Assembly (NCBI GenBank): GCA_900618425.1
Contig: UZAN01046797.1
Span: 1 to 26,290 of the forward strand
Direction: 5' to 3'
DNA from: Echinostoma caproni
Lineage: Eukaryota > Platyhelminthes > Trematoda > Plagiorchiida > Echinostomatidae
DNA length: 26,290 nt
A program made the translations under genes and the position numbers. The notes under the pieces are model-generated. The model made no database searches, was not told the DNA's origin, and saw only the letters and a list, made by a program, of their open reading frames with translations. This document shows positions 18,015 through 26,290 of this stretch, one piece after another. Positions within the stretch are counted from its first letter, which is position 1. The number at the start of each line of letters is the position of its first letter.

Positions 18015-20896
18015 CTATGATGCATAAACGAAAATGATAAATGGACTATGAATCAGATATGATCAGTAAACAGATTATTACTCTGGTGACTAAACTGCAA
18101 ATCACGGGAGCAACGGTTTGAATGAAGATAAATACGGCTGCAAGACAAATTCTGAAACAAGAGATCTTCACACACACACACACAAATTATTGTAATCGTA
18201 AGGATAAACAACCATACGTTTGAGATTTTCACTCACAGTGAACAGTGAAGTTACTCCGAATCACAGCCCATAAGGATAGTGGTATTGTACATCTTCTTAC
18301 CAAGTGATCGTTTCACACAACTCATTTCTACCAGAGCTAAGTCTAATCCTTTCAATAAGTGATTCACACAAACCACTGGAACTCGACATCATCAGCATCA
18401 TCGAACAGCGTAATACACAATACAGCGTAACGCATGACTCAAAGTGATTCCTCTCATCATTTTCCAAACGTGCTCACCAGAACTGACCCTCCCTCTACGT
18501 TTTTTCTTGTCCCTCGAACCTAGGGTATCCCAAACCTTTGAAAAACATCTGATATATTTCCCAGTCACAAGCGTGACCCCTCCCACCACGCCACAATAAC
18601 CGAGGCCCCAGATTTTTCACTTCAGTTATCTGAACGATTATGCAGTCCTTGTTGATCAACTGTCGTCACTTGGAGTAAACAAAGCTACCCGGAGACAATC
18701 AGTACGGTTTCCGGGCGCACTGACCTAACCGTAAGCTGGCGCTCGTTCGGCATACATGGTTAGCGGCACTCGTCAGTCAAGGCGAAACACACATGGGAAC
18801 GCTGAACATGTAGAAAGCTTTTTATCTGGCTTTCTAAATGACCCAAGCTTGGTTTTCTCTCGGAACCTGTGCACCGCCATCAAGTTATTTCGACGAACCA
18901 ACCAATTCTGTTCGGTTCGACGGGTCCATGTCTCGCTTCGTACCCGTAAATGCTGCAGTAGCCGAGGGACCTGTACTTTCACCACACTTTTCCTGAAATT
19001 AGTTGACGACCTCCTTATCTCAATTTTTGTTCCTATTCACGGATCTCACACACGTTTGAGTCTAGAATGATCCCAAAATAAATCACAGTACGATAATCTT
19101 GAATGGAATGTGAGTGTGAATGTGTGGCTCGCACTTCTGTTCTTGGTTGGTTTGGAATCAGGGTTTCTAACCAAATTCCCTAGGTAAAAATCCAGGGATC
19201 CACTGACTCAGACATTGGCTTTTCGTCTTCTGATTTTGGTGGCAAAACACCTCCGCCACGAGAAGGTAGTGAAAACGACTTCGGCAGCAGGGGTTACTTG
19301 AGATGCGTGGTCGTAGTTCGTGAGGTGCAAGGGAAGGGTGACAAGCCACAACCCAAGACACCCATCCCGACCATTCTGAAGCTATGCTGATGACGCCACT
19401 CCAAACCCGTATTTCTCCTATTCCCCCTCTCAAATCGTTAACTTCTGTATTGTCAACGACCACTCCCTCTTTATCCTTTTATTTGCTGGCACTATTTTGG
19501 TTTCTGTTCAACCGAACTTGCGTATTCCGTTGCTTTTTCAGCTTTCCCTTCTCGTAGGACCCGTAAACAACCGGCTAGTAACTCATTCCAATTTATTATC
19601 CCAAGGTGTCGCACTGCTAAATTCAGACATCTTTTTCTTCATGAACAGCAGAATTGTGGAACGAACCATCATCGGCGTACGTAGAGATACAGAGAACTGA
19701 ACTTCGCCGACCGCTGCCAATCTCCCCACTTAAACAAAATAGGTTAGGAATTACAAGATGGTTAGGGTTTGGGCTTAACTGGAGGAAAGCAAAGAAAGTG
19801 AACACACAGAGTGCAAAACCTAACCGTATATACATACACCTTCAAGCATTCTGACTTGATAAAAAGAACGTTGTTGTTTAGTTGCTATATCCTTGTGTCC
19901 CTATCCAACCAGTTACAGAATCTTTGGACCCCCAACCAGAAGGACGGGAAACAACTTTCCTAGCTAATCGCTCCGCTCACTTCTTTCTGCCTCGTTTTCA
20001 CAACATTTATTGACCTCCAAGCGGTTACTTTCCTGACTACGCTACTGTCATTTGTCACCCAACTACTTAAGTAGGAGAAACAATCCACTACAATTCCAGA
20101 CCGTCAAGGATCAGAGCCCAGGGCGACCACATCCAATCTTGCGGCATCACTTTGCAAAGCACATATCAAATGGAGCTACTTTGACAGCGATCAGTGAATT
20201 ACGCTTCAATGGTTTTCGCTGTACGATAATGATGATACAGAACTCTATCAAGAGCGCTTTGCGCATCTCCCATACATTCTAACGGACAAAAGATGTTGTC
20301 AGCGTACTCTAAATTGCACAGTTTCTCTCCAACTGCCCAGTCAATGCCAACATTTTGGAGACCATTTCTCACTTTATTAACTTTTCGCGTTCACTCTCAT
20401 ATGAAATTTTTAAAAAATAAGGGGTGTTAGAATTTTTAGGCAGATTGGTGCAATAGAACGAGAATAATTCCTGACAAACACACCTGGTTCGGATGCACCT
20501 TTCTTAGCTGCCGCGGCTAGACGAAGCAAATAAACTGCGGCAGGATGACTTGTCTCCAGGATGTACGATCGATCGGGCTGAAAATAAGGAGTAATGTATT
20601 TAAAAGATCATACCTTCACAGTTATTACACAGGGAATCGGTGTGCCCTCCTTAATATCCTTCGTGCGTTCGTTGAAATCCTTGCAGAAATTAGCGATGTT
20701 TATGTTTCGCTGTTGGATTAAAATTGATGATATACGCAGGCAACAATTAACAAACTTTGCCTAGCTGCGGACCAAGTGGAGGGGCAGGCTTGGCTTGCTG
20801 AGCAGGGATCGTTATTTTTAGGTACGGGGGATGAACAACATTGTCCACAATAGCCTTGGTTTTTCGAACAATTTTAGTCACTGCTTTGGTTGCCAT
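17722..20896 (-). CDS. MRPL11: Mitochondrial large ribosomal subunit protein uL11m (join complement: 20896-20756, 20709-20614, 20577-20484, 18014-17722)
   Basis: Four exons join to a 207-residue protein that follows the L11 family from end to end: a basic N-terminus (possible mitochondrial targeting), [14 protein letters not shown] (39-52) with the L11 Pro-rich loop, [48 protein letters not shown], then [17 protein letters not shown] and an [11 protein letters not shown] helix. A Lys/Glu-rich tail ([12 protein letters not shown]) follows, as in animal MRPL11. uL11m sits at the stalk base of the mitoribosome, where translation factors bind. Introns 1 and 2 are 46 and 36 nt; intron 3 is 2469 nt and full of transposon debris. 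The start Met20896 lies 2 nt after a splice acceptor. No canonical AATAAA was found within about 250 nt after the stop. Confidence 0.97.
18169..18184 (+). repeat. (CA)8 microsatellite
   Basis: Eight uninterrupted CA units inside MRPL11 intron 3; likely length-polymorphic. Confidence 0.95.
18385..18600 (-). mobile_element. Possible LINE 3' end
   Basis: The minus strand ends in TTCGATGATGCTGATGATG, like the GAT-rich tails of the RTE-like copies at 697, 10875 and 21555. The upstream 180 nt are not otherwise recognised. Confidence 0.4.
19117..19445 (+). repeat. Dispersed repeat R3, best preserved copy
   Basis: Contains the shared core GTGAGGTGCAAGGGAAGGGT, then GACAAGCCACAACCCAAGAC and ACCCATCCCGACC (about 19319-19375). 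The same core, reverse-complemented, is at 26185-26290, and a decayed copy is at 17222-17540. No coding capacity or tRNA head is visible; the type of element is unknown. Confidence 0.65.
19690..20390 (-). mobile_element. RTE-like LINE fragment inside MRPL11 intron 3
   Basis: On the minus strand from about 20340: [15 protein letters not shown] (the RT active-site motif YADD degraded to YADN), [16 protein letters not shown], then GRKK-AERL and RPSGWGSKD of the C-terminal region, ending with 3' UTR-like sequence to about 19690 (GCCGATGATGG). Large deletions and stops are present. It lies in the same orientation as MRPL11, so it is carried in the pre-mRNA as sense sequence. Confidence 0.75.
20484..20577 (-). 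CDS. MRPL11: MRPL11 coding exon 3 (residues 80-111, phase 1 end)
   Basis: Acceptor TTATTTTCAG ends at 20578; encodes [15 protein letters not shown] to KKGASEP plus one base of Gly111; donor GTGTGT from 20483. Confidence 0.96.
20614..20709 (-). CDS. MRPL11: MRPL11 coding exon 2 (residues 48-79)
   Basis: Acceptor AATCCAACAG ends at 20710; encodes [12 protein letters not shown] to CVITVK; donor GTATGA from 20613. Phase 0 at both ends, 96 nt. Found by homology, too short for a stand-alone ORF. Confidence 0.96.
20756..20896 (-). CDS. MRPL11: MRPL11 coding exon 1 (residues 1-47)
   Basis: ATG at 20896-20894; ends with LGK at 20756 before donor GTTTGT (20755-20750). Phase 0. Confidence 0.95.
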
Positions 20897-20898
20897 TG

Positions 20899-20935
20899 CT
20901 GAAAAAATTGAAAGGAGAAGAAAATGATCACATAC
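20899..20935 (-). promoter_or_regulatory. Acceptor beside the MRPL11 start; candidate 37-nt 5' UTR intron or trans-splice site
   Basis: On the minus strand a good donor GTATGT (from 20935) and a pyrimidine-rich acceptor CAATTTTTTCAG (ending 20899) define a possible 37-nt intron that ends 2 nt before the ATG. The same acceptor could accept a spliced leader. An upstream in-frame ATG at 20968 (MAVQETKVLIT...) reads into MATK only if this segment is not removed, so the annotated start at 20896 is preferred. Confidence 0.6.
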
Positions 20936-21053
20936 AGTAATTAAGACCTTAGTTTCCTGAACAGCCAAAGGACGGGTTGAAGATTAGATCTTAGAATATT
21001 TATTATCTGCAAAGGCCAATAAAACATTCCTCTCGCTTCACAAACCATCCATC

Positions 21054-21555
21054 TTACAGTGTGACTGTTGTAACCCATCGAGTTTCGTACACTTTTTGAA
21101 GATATTTTTGCGTCATGTCCAGGAAGATAGTGCTGGCGAGTCTACGAAAAGAATGTCCATGCACCAGAATTTGACAAAGAGTGAAGTCTATACAACCTCG
21201 AACAGGTTTAAAACCAGCCTGGTTCTCACGCGTGCACCGTTCACGTGCAGCAGACAATCGAGGGAGTATGATGCCAGCGAGAAGTTTAGAGACGATGTTG
21301 ATTCAACTAACTCCTACGTGCTTTCACAAGAGGATCTGTCACCTTTCTTGTAAATCGGTATGATCACCGATTCACACCTTTCATTTGAAACCTGTTCCGT
21401 CTCCCACACTGAGCCCAGGAGTTTTGTTAACTCCGAGACTACGACTGAGGGTTCATCTTTACAAGCCGATGGGGACAGCTCATTAGGGCCGGAGACCTTA
21501 TGCCGTTTAAGATAACTTATTCCCTGAGAAACTTCTGTTTCAGATGGAGGACTGG
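21054..21555 (-). mobile_element. LINE fragment (pre-RT linker and RT fingers), second RTE-like subfamily
   Basis: The minus strand from 21555 reads VNASPPSETEVSQGISYLKR, HKVSGPNELSPS, VVVSELTKLLGSVWETEQV, SVIIPIYKKGDRSSCES, then after a frame change RENQAGFKPVRGCIDF and TIFLDM. This is the order of linker to RT motif A in non-LTR elements, with wording distinct from the copy at 21560-24208. It ends about 160 nt upstream of the MRPL11 start codon, so the MRPL11 promoter region must be very short or overlap this element. Confidence 0.8.
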
Positions 21556-24208
21556 CATTAACATCATCATCGTCATCGTACAGCGAAATATAGTGAGGCG
21601 AACTTCACTGACCGCTACCAAGGCACACAGGGTTAGTGGTGAGATTTAATATGGACAGGGATGGGACCTATTTTGAGGGAGGGAGAAGATGAGCCACTAC
21701 GATCAACACAGAGCGTGCATAATCGAACTCTGCATAAATACCGTCTCACGCGTTCTAGTCTGATAAGAAACGATAACAAGAACGCCACTGCTGCCGGTTC
21801 AATGCCATATCCTTCAATGTCTCCAACCAACCAGGTGTGTAGTCTTTCGGACCCCAACCTGGAAGGCGAGAGACACCTACTCTACCTAATGGCTCTGTGC
21901 ATTTCTTCATGCCTCGCTTCCACGTCATCTGTTGATTTCCACGTGGTTTCCTCCAGCCCGGATTAGCTACAACGAATAAGCCACGGTGCCGCAGACGATG
22001 GCTGGGCATACGCAATACGTGCCCTAGCCAGCGAAGTCTACTAATCTGAATTCGGTGTGCCAGCAGGTTTATATCTGATAGACTCCCAAACACACGACGG
22101 CTTACCTCCATGTTTCTAACCTGTTCGCTACATCGTATGTGGGCTAAACTACGTAAACAGCGATAATCGAAAACTTCCAGTCGACGGGTGTCTTCTACGC
22201 GCAAATCCAGGGTTTCATAACCATAAAGCAGGACTGAACAAACGCTAGCACAATATGCAAGACCTTGCAACTTCAGTGAAACGTCGCGCCTACGCCAAAG
22301 ATGTTTCAGTCCTGCGTATGCTGCTCGAGCCTAGGAAATGCGGATGGTTATTTCCTTTACTGTACTACCGTCATTGGTCACGCAACAACATAAGTAGGAA
22401 AAGTAATCCACCATAACTAAATCCTGGCCATTTAGTTTCAGAGCGAGAGTAGGCGACACCCAGTCCTGCAGCATCACTTTGCACTTTGAAGGTGCACATA
22501 CCGAATGTGGCTACTGCACTTGTTAATCTGTCAAGTGCGTTTTGCGCGTCCCCGATACATTCGAACAAACAGACGATGTCATCGGCGTACTCTAAATCAC
22601 ACAGCTTTTCTCCAGCTGCCTATTCAATACCTACGTTGTGAAGTCTACTTAGTGCATTCTCCAGTATTTCGTCTAAGATGAAATTGAACAGGAACAGCGA
22701 AAGAGGGCATCCTTGACAGACGCCGCTGCTGGTGACGAACGGCCTACTTAAATTGTTGTAGACCCTTACACGACCGGAGGTATGTGAGTACAGTGACCTC
22801 AGTAGGTTAACGTACTTATGGAGCATTCCTTTTCGAAGAATGGAGCCGATCAGAGCTTCGCGGTCAACTGAGTCGAAGGTTCCTTTCAGGTCAAGGAACA
22901 CTGCGATCGTTGGCCGACTGTGGGTTTCACGCAGCTCAAGGATCTGACGCAACGTAGAAATTTAATTTATGCATCCACAGTTAGGCCGGAATCCGGCTTG
23001 CTGTTCACGGATGTTGGTCTCTCTTAAAGGCGTCAAACGCCGAAGCTAGCAATTTGGTGACTTTCGTGATCAAACTAACCCCGCGGTGATTTTCAGTCAA
23101 TGCGACATCCTCTCTTGAAAATGGGAACGATCAGTGACTCGCTCCAAGATGAAGGAATGTGTTCTTGCGTCCAAATTTTGCGCAGTAGCGTAGTAATAGA
23201 GGTGACGAGGTAATCACCTCCCATCTCGAAAAGAATGGGAGCGAGCTCATCCGGTCCTGCTGCCTTTCCTCGCTTCAGAGATTGAATACAAGACCGAACT
23301 TCTGCTTCTGTTTGAGGATTGCATGATACTGCCCACAGAGCTTCAGTTGTAGATGAAGCAGTCTGAATAGCACTAGGCCAGCTGAACTGTTCGCTGAAGT
23401 AACCTGCCCAGCGATCGAGTCGTTGATCCCTATTGTGAATAGCTTGTCTCCTCTTATCGCAGACTGCTTCACTAACTGTAGTTCGCCGACCTCCCGTATT
23501 ACGTATCAGTCGGAACAGTCTTTGACTATTGCCTGATGCAGCCGCTACTTCCATTTCATTAGCTATTGTTACCCACCAGTTATCACGGTCCTTCTTGATG
23601 CTCTTCGTGAGCTGACGTTGTAGATGCCACCTAACTTTGTTTTGATTCGGCAGGTCGGGCTTTGTCGCTTTTGATCCATCAGTGCTACAGACTCATCAGA
23701 TATCCAATGCCTCTGTTGGGCTTGAGGCTTAGTCCCACAAGCAACATTCGCAGCGGAATGCATTGCTCGCCTAATCTGATAGCACTGCTCATTTAAATCA
23801 TCACGTCGAGGTGCGCTTTGTTCACGCAGTAGTTCTGACTCAGCGTGAACGAACGGCTAGAACAGATAGTCGATGGTGAACTATCTGAGTTTGTTGGTTT
23901 TGTCGTCGACCAGTCAACCGAAGAGTGAACTGTATGAAAACTATTGCGTGATCAGACTCAACGCAGGTGATCCAGCAATTTTGCACTGAGCCACGCCAAC
24001 GGTAACCTACTGCTATGTAGTCGATTTGAACTTGAACTGGAGCGCCACGTTGCCGTCCGTCGAGAGCCGTATCGGAAGTTGGTGCTTGATGGGAACAGAT
24101 GATGGTCTGCGCAGAACCGAAGTCGATCGCCGTTATCTGTTCGTTGGCTGGGAAGAGCACAACTATCGCCTAGGCAAGCTTCTGATGCGCTCAGTTTTCC
24201 AAGTTCGA
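21556..24208 (-). mobile_element. RTE-like LINE, longest copy (endonuclease C-terminus to 3' tail), with frameshifts and stops
   Basis: The minus strand, in order, shows: endonuclease end (LSASEACLG, RTDNGDRL, CADHHLFPSSTNFR near 24200-24070; QIDYIAVGYRWRGSVQNC and SDHAIV near 24030-23955); linker (DQRLDRWAGYFSEQFSW); KAAGPDELAPILFEMGG and SLIVPIFKRG; motif A FLDLKGTFDSVD near 22900; motif B SSGVCQGCPLSLFLFNF; catalytic YADD at 22589-22578; then LLYGYETLDLRVEDTRRLEV, RWLGHVLRMPSHRL and RGMKKC, VGVSRLPGWGPKD, ending RNRQQWRSCYRFLSD. A 3' UTR of about 80-190 nt ends in CGATGACGATGATGATG. At least three frameshifts and a stop (near 22620) make it inactive; 5' truncated at about 24208. Confidence 0.88.
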
Positions 24209-24218
24209 TACGCCAGCT

Positions 24219-25225
24219 TTATATTTTGTCGTTTTTGATTTTGCTGCTGACTTTCATATCGTAGATGAAGGCGACGGAGCGTTGATCAGTAACCAATCTG
24301 AAGTGAGCACCCAGTAGGTGGTGCCGCCACTTTCGAATGACTCCAGTTATTGCGTAGGTTCCTTTTTCTACAGCAGAATGATTTCGCTCTGAGGATGACA
24401 GGGTGCGCGAAAAAAAGCCACGGGGTGACCACTTTGATTGAGTGGAGCAGAGATTGCTATATAGCAGGCATCGGTTTTGACCACTAGTGGTGTCTTTATC
24501 GACTGCAACCAGTGATGCTTGAATTAGCTCGGATTTCAATAATTCATAAGAGGCGAGTAGTTCATCGGGAATGGGGAAGATTGTGTTAAAAATTAGCGGG
24601 CGAATCTTTTACGAAAAATGAGAAAACCACTGGGAATAGCATGAGAACGTTCCTACTACTCTCTGTTGTGCCTTCAAATTGGAGGGAGGGGTAGTTTGAG
24701 AAGGGCATCGAAGCGTTCAGGGTCCGGCTTGACGCATTCTTTGGATATTTCGTAACCCAGCAGTCGAACTACTTCAGAGGTGAATACACACTTGTTGTGA
24801 TTTAGAGTTAAACCATGTTTGGCAGCGGCCTGCAAATTGATGTTGTGGTCCGTGATTTCTTTCCCACAGACAGTAATGTTCTCTACATATACAAAGGTTC
24901 CTTTGAGCCCTTCACGTCAAACAAGCTCATCCATCGTGCGCTGAGAACAGGCGACACCGTTGGTTACTCCAAACGGTACGCGACGAAATTGGTGAAGATT
25001 TTGCATACTTCGAAAGCTGTATAACTTCGTTCATTTCCTTTATAGGTATTTGATGATAGGCACTCATCAAGTCTAAAGTGCTATAAATACTGTATTCGGC
25101 AATTTTCCCCATCAAGTCATCAATGGGTGAATGAGTTAATTGTCTGACTGTAATCGACTACCATCAGTCGTTTCTGGCGTTCGTTGGTTGTAACCAGGTT
25201 CGAGTTTTCCGTCCTTTAATAGACG
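24219..25225 (-). mobile_element. Ty3/gypsy LTR retrotransposon fragment: reverse transcriptase and RNase H
   Basis: The minus strand reads RLMVVDYSQTIN, YSIYSTLDLMSAYHQIPI (motif A Asp present), RVPFGVTNG, MDELV followed by a stop, FVYVENITVCG (the motif C position, where a Y-x-D-D/N is expected; here E-N), HGLTLNHNKCVF, LLGYEIS and KPDPERFDALLKLPLPP. After the tether PIPDELLASYELLKSELIQA comes RNase H with SRTLSSSERNHSAVEKG and HFRLVTDQRSVAFIYDMK. Frame changes near 25050 and 24650 and a deletion before motif A show it is dead. No LTR recognised. Its end abuts the truncated LINE at 24208. Confidence 0.82.
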
Positions 25226-25394
25226 CCATAACAATATTACCAATAACGATAACGAGGAGGGGGGTTGGGGTTAAGAGTATAGGGGAGCGATGTAGTTGTC
25301 AGAGTAGGAGATTACGAATAAGTGGAATAACTATTTTTTGGGTGTTTCACCATACACTTTTTGAAATTCTTTTTTGTTGTTTGTGGTTTTTACG
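25226..25394. other. Junction sequence, G/T-rich, nothing recognised
   Basis: Includes a purine-rich run (GAGGAGGGGGGTTGGGG near 25254-25270) between Ty3/gypsy and LINE debris. It could be a polypurine tract only by composition; there is no other support. Confidence 0.35.
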
Positions 25395-26182
25395 GGGCAT
25401 GGGATTTCGATAGACAGATCGTACAGCATTCGCGCCACTGACTTCTATTCCGGGCCATATCTCTCAGCGTCTCTAATCAGCGACAATCCTTATCCCTTGG
25501 GCCCCAACCTGGAAGGCGGGTTGCACCAACTGAAGCCAGCTTCTTCATGCCTCTAGCCCATGTCATGGTCTGACCGCTGCATCGCTTCTTCCAGCCTTGC
25601 CGGGCACCTTCGAAGAGAGCACGGAAAGGTAGTCGATGGGCAGCCATACGCAATACGTGACCAAGCCATCGGAGGCGCGGAAAGGTAGTCGATGGGCAGC
25701 CATACGCAATACGTGACCAAGCCATCGGAGGCGGTGTAGAGCGATTACTTCTGTTAGAGAACGACTATCCACACTCAACACACGACGACGGACCTCGTCA
25801 TTGCTCACCCGGTGCTCCCACCAGACACGAGCAATGCTTCGGAGACATCGGTGGTCAAATGCAGAAAGTCGAATAGCATCCTCCGCTCGGAGAGACCAGG
25901 TTTGGCAACCGTAAAGCAGAACACTACGAACTGCGGCGATGTACACCTTTCCTTTAAGGGACAGTCGGATGTCATGGCGGCACCACAGGTGTCGTAGGTT
26001 GGCGAAAGCTACTCTAGCTTTCGCTATTCGTGATGTCATCTCGTCCCCAACAACAACACCTGCTGCGATCAAGCTCCCGAGGTACTTAAAGCTCTCGACT
26101 ACTTCTAAGTGATCACCATAGAGGGTGAGTGAAGGCACAGGCTCCTGCCAGTCTTGAACCAGCACTTTGCACTTGGAAGGTG
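25395..26182 (-). mobile_element. RTE-like LINE C-terminal fragment with a 56-bp tandem duplication
   Basis: The minus strand from 26180 reads PSKCKVLVQDWQEPVPSLTL, VVESFKYLGSLI, DEMTSRIAKARVAFANLRHLW, YIAAVRSVLLYGCQTWSLRA, FDHRCLRSIARVWWEHRVSN and RLRWLGHVLRMAAHRLPFRA. There the frame is broken by the duplication (25622-25733); the other frame continues with LFEGARQGWKK, TMTWARGMKK and RLPGWGPRDKDCR. A TGA replaces the usual Trp codon, and LETLRDMARNRSQW follows to about 25415. Apart from these two lesions this is the best preserved LINE reading frame in the window, so probably the youngest. Confidence 0.88.
25622..25733 (+). repeat. Perfect 56-bp tandem duplication
   Basis: Two identical units, 25622-25677 and 25678-25733, each beginning CGGAAAGGTAGTCGATGGGC and ending CATCGGAGGCG. 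56 is not a multiple of three, so it shifts the LINE frame. Confidence 0.97.
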
Positions 26183-26290
26183 GCCTCCCAAGGCCTCAGT
26201 ATGGTTGGGGGTGGGTGTCTAGGGTTGCGGCTGGTCACCCTGCCCTTGCACCTCACGATATGCCCCCATACGACCAAGCGTCTCAAATAG
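26183..26290 (-). repeat. Dispersed repeat R3, copy cut by window edge
   Basis: Reverse-complement carries GTGAGGTGCAAGGGCAGGGT, GACCAGCCGCAACCCTAGAC and ACCCACCCCC, the core of the 19117-19445 repeat. It interrupts the LINE at 26182, directly before its PSKCKV segment. Confidence 0.7.

Larger units (their letters stand above)
18015..20483 (-). other. MRPL11 intron 3 (2469 nt), transposon-rich
   Basis: Donor GTGTGT and acceptor CATCATAG. It contains a CA microsatellite, a probable LINE 3' tail, a dispersed repeat and a LINE fragment, listed separately. The rest (18185-18395, 18600-19116) has nothing recognised. Confidence 0.85.

Noticed and set aside
20747..20968. MRPL11 starting at the upstream in-frame ATG (20968)
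   Set aside because: The extension MAVQETKVLITVC... runs through a donor-like GTATGT and a pyrimidine tract with CAG, so it reads non-coding or intronic sequence. The start at 20896 fits the splice site and family length.
13290..25225. One Ty3/gypsy element spanning integrase (13290-14110) and RT-RNase H (24219-25225)
   Set aside because: Both are on the minus strand and the integrase would follow RNase H, but 10 kb with a complete host gene (MRPL11) lies between them. They are separate fragments.
1..26290. CRISPR arrays, bacterial operons, phage genes or viral genomes
   Set aside because: No regularly spaced repeats, no prokaryotic gene layout. Host genes have spliceosomal introns, and all reverse transcriptases belong to LINE or Ty3/gypsy debris.

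Overview
The window looks like nuclear DNA of a flatworm, most likely a digenean trematode. It has intron-containing eukaryotic genes with GT-AG splice sites, several introns of only 36-46 nt near the 5' end of one gene, strong splice acceptors right next to start codons (as expected for spliced-leader trans-splicing), and a dense layer of decayed RTE-like LINEs, a CR1-like LINE fragment, Ty3/gypsy pieces and tRNA-headed SINEs. The species cannot be fixed from the sequence alone. Four unresolved bases (4837, 8690, 13212-13213) show it is a draft assembly.

Two host genes can be rebuilt completely. LSM7 (+, exons 4128-4369 and 7283-7358, 105 aa) is a core subunit of the LSm1-7 mRNA-decay ring and the LSm2-8 U6 snRNA ring. 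MRPL11/uL11m (-, four coding exons between 20896 and 17722, 207 aa) is a mitochondrial large-subunit ribosomal protein of the stalk base. They point towards each other across about 10 kb of transposon debris. A third host gene is probably represented by its last exon (2459-2552, +): a 31-residue WD40-type C-terminus that ends like ATG16L1, followed by a 3' UTR with AATAAA at 2809.

Layout. 1-2458: LINE 3' end (+), a fragment of an RTE-like reverse transcriptase (-), then a head-to-head pair of 200-bp tRNA-headed SINE-like elements (1638-1837 and 1932-2131). Each of the pair carries an intact minimal type I hammerhead ribozyme. 2459-2814: putative ATG16-like last exon and 3' UTR. 3205-3390: another tRNA-headed SINE. 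4117-7386: LSM7, with old LINE traces in its 2.9-kb intron. 7387-17721: intergenic, with a LINE endonuclease fragment split by a SINE, a CR1-like fragment, two head-to-head LINE copies, a Ty3/gypsy integrase fragment, a third SINE and an old dispersed repeat. 17722-20898: MRPL11, whose 2.5-kb last intron holds a LINE, a dispersed repeat and a CA microsatellite. 21054-26290: LINE upon LINE, a Ty3/gypsy RT-RNase H fragment, another LINE C-terminus with a perfect 56-bp tandem duplication, and a dispersed repeat at the edge.

The most interesting structure is the inverted pair of hammerhead-bearing SINEs. All catalytic core bases are present in both copies although the arms differ at about 7% of positions, and the differences within helices keep pairing. 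If the ATG16-like call is right, the pair lies in that gene's last intron. None of the transposable-element ORFs appears able to encode a full, intact enzyme.
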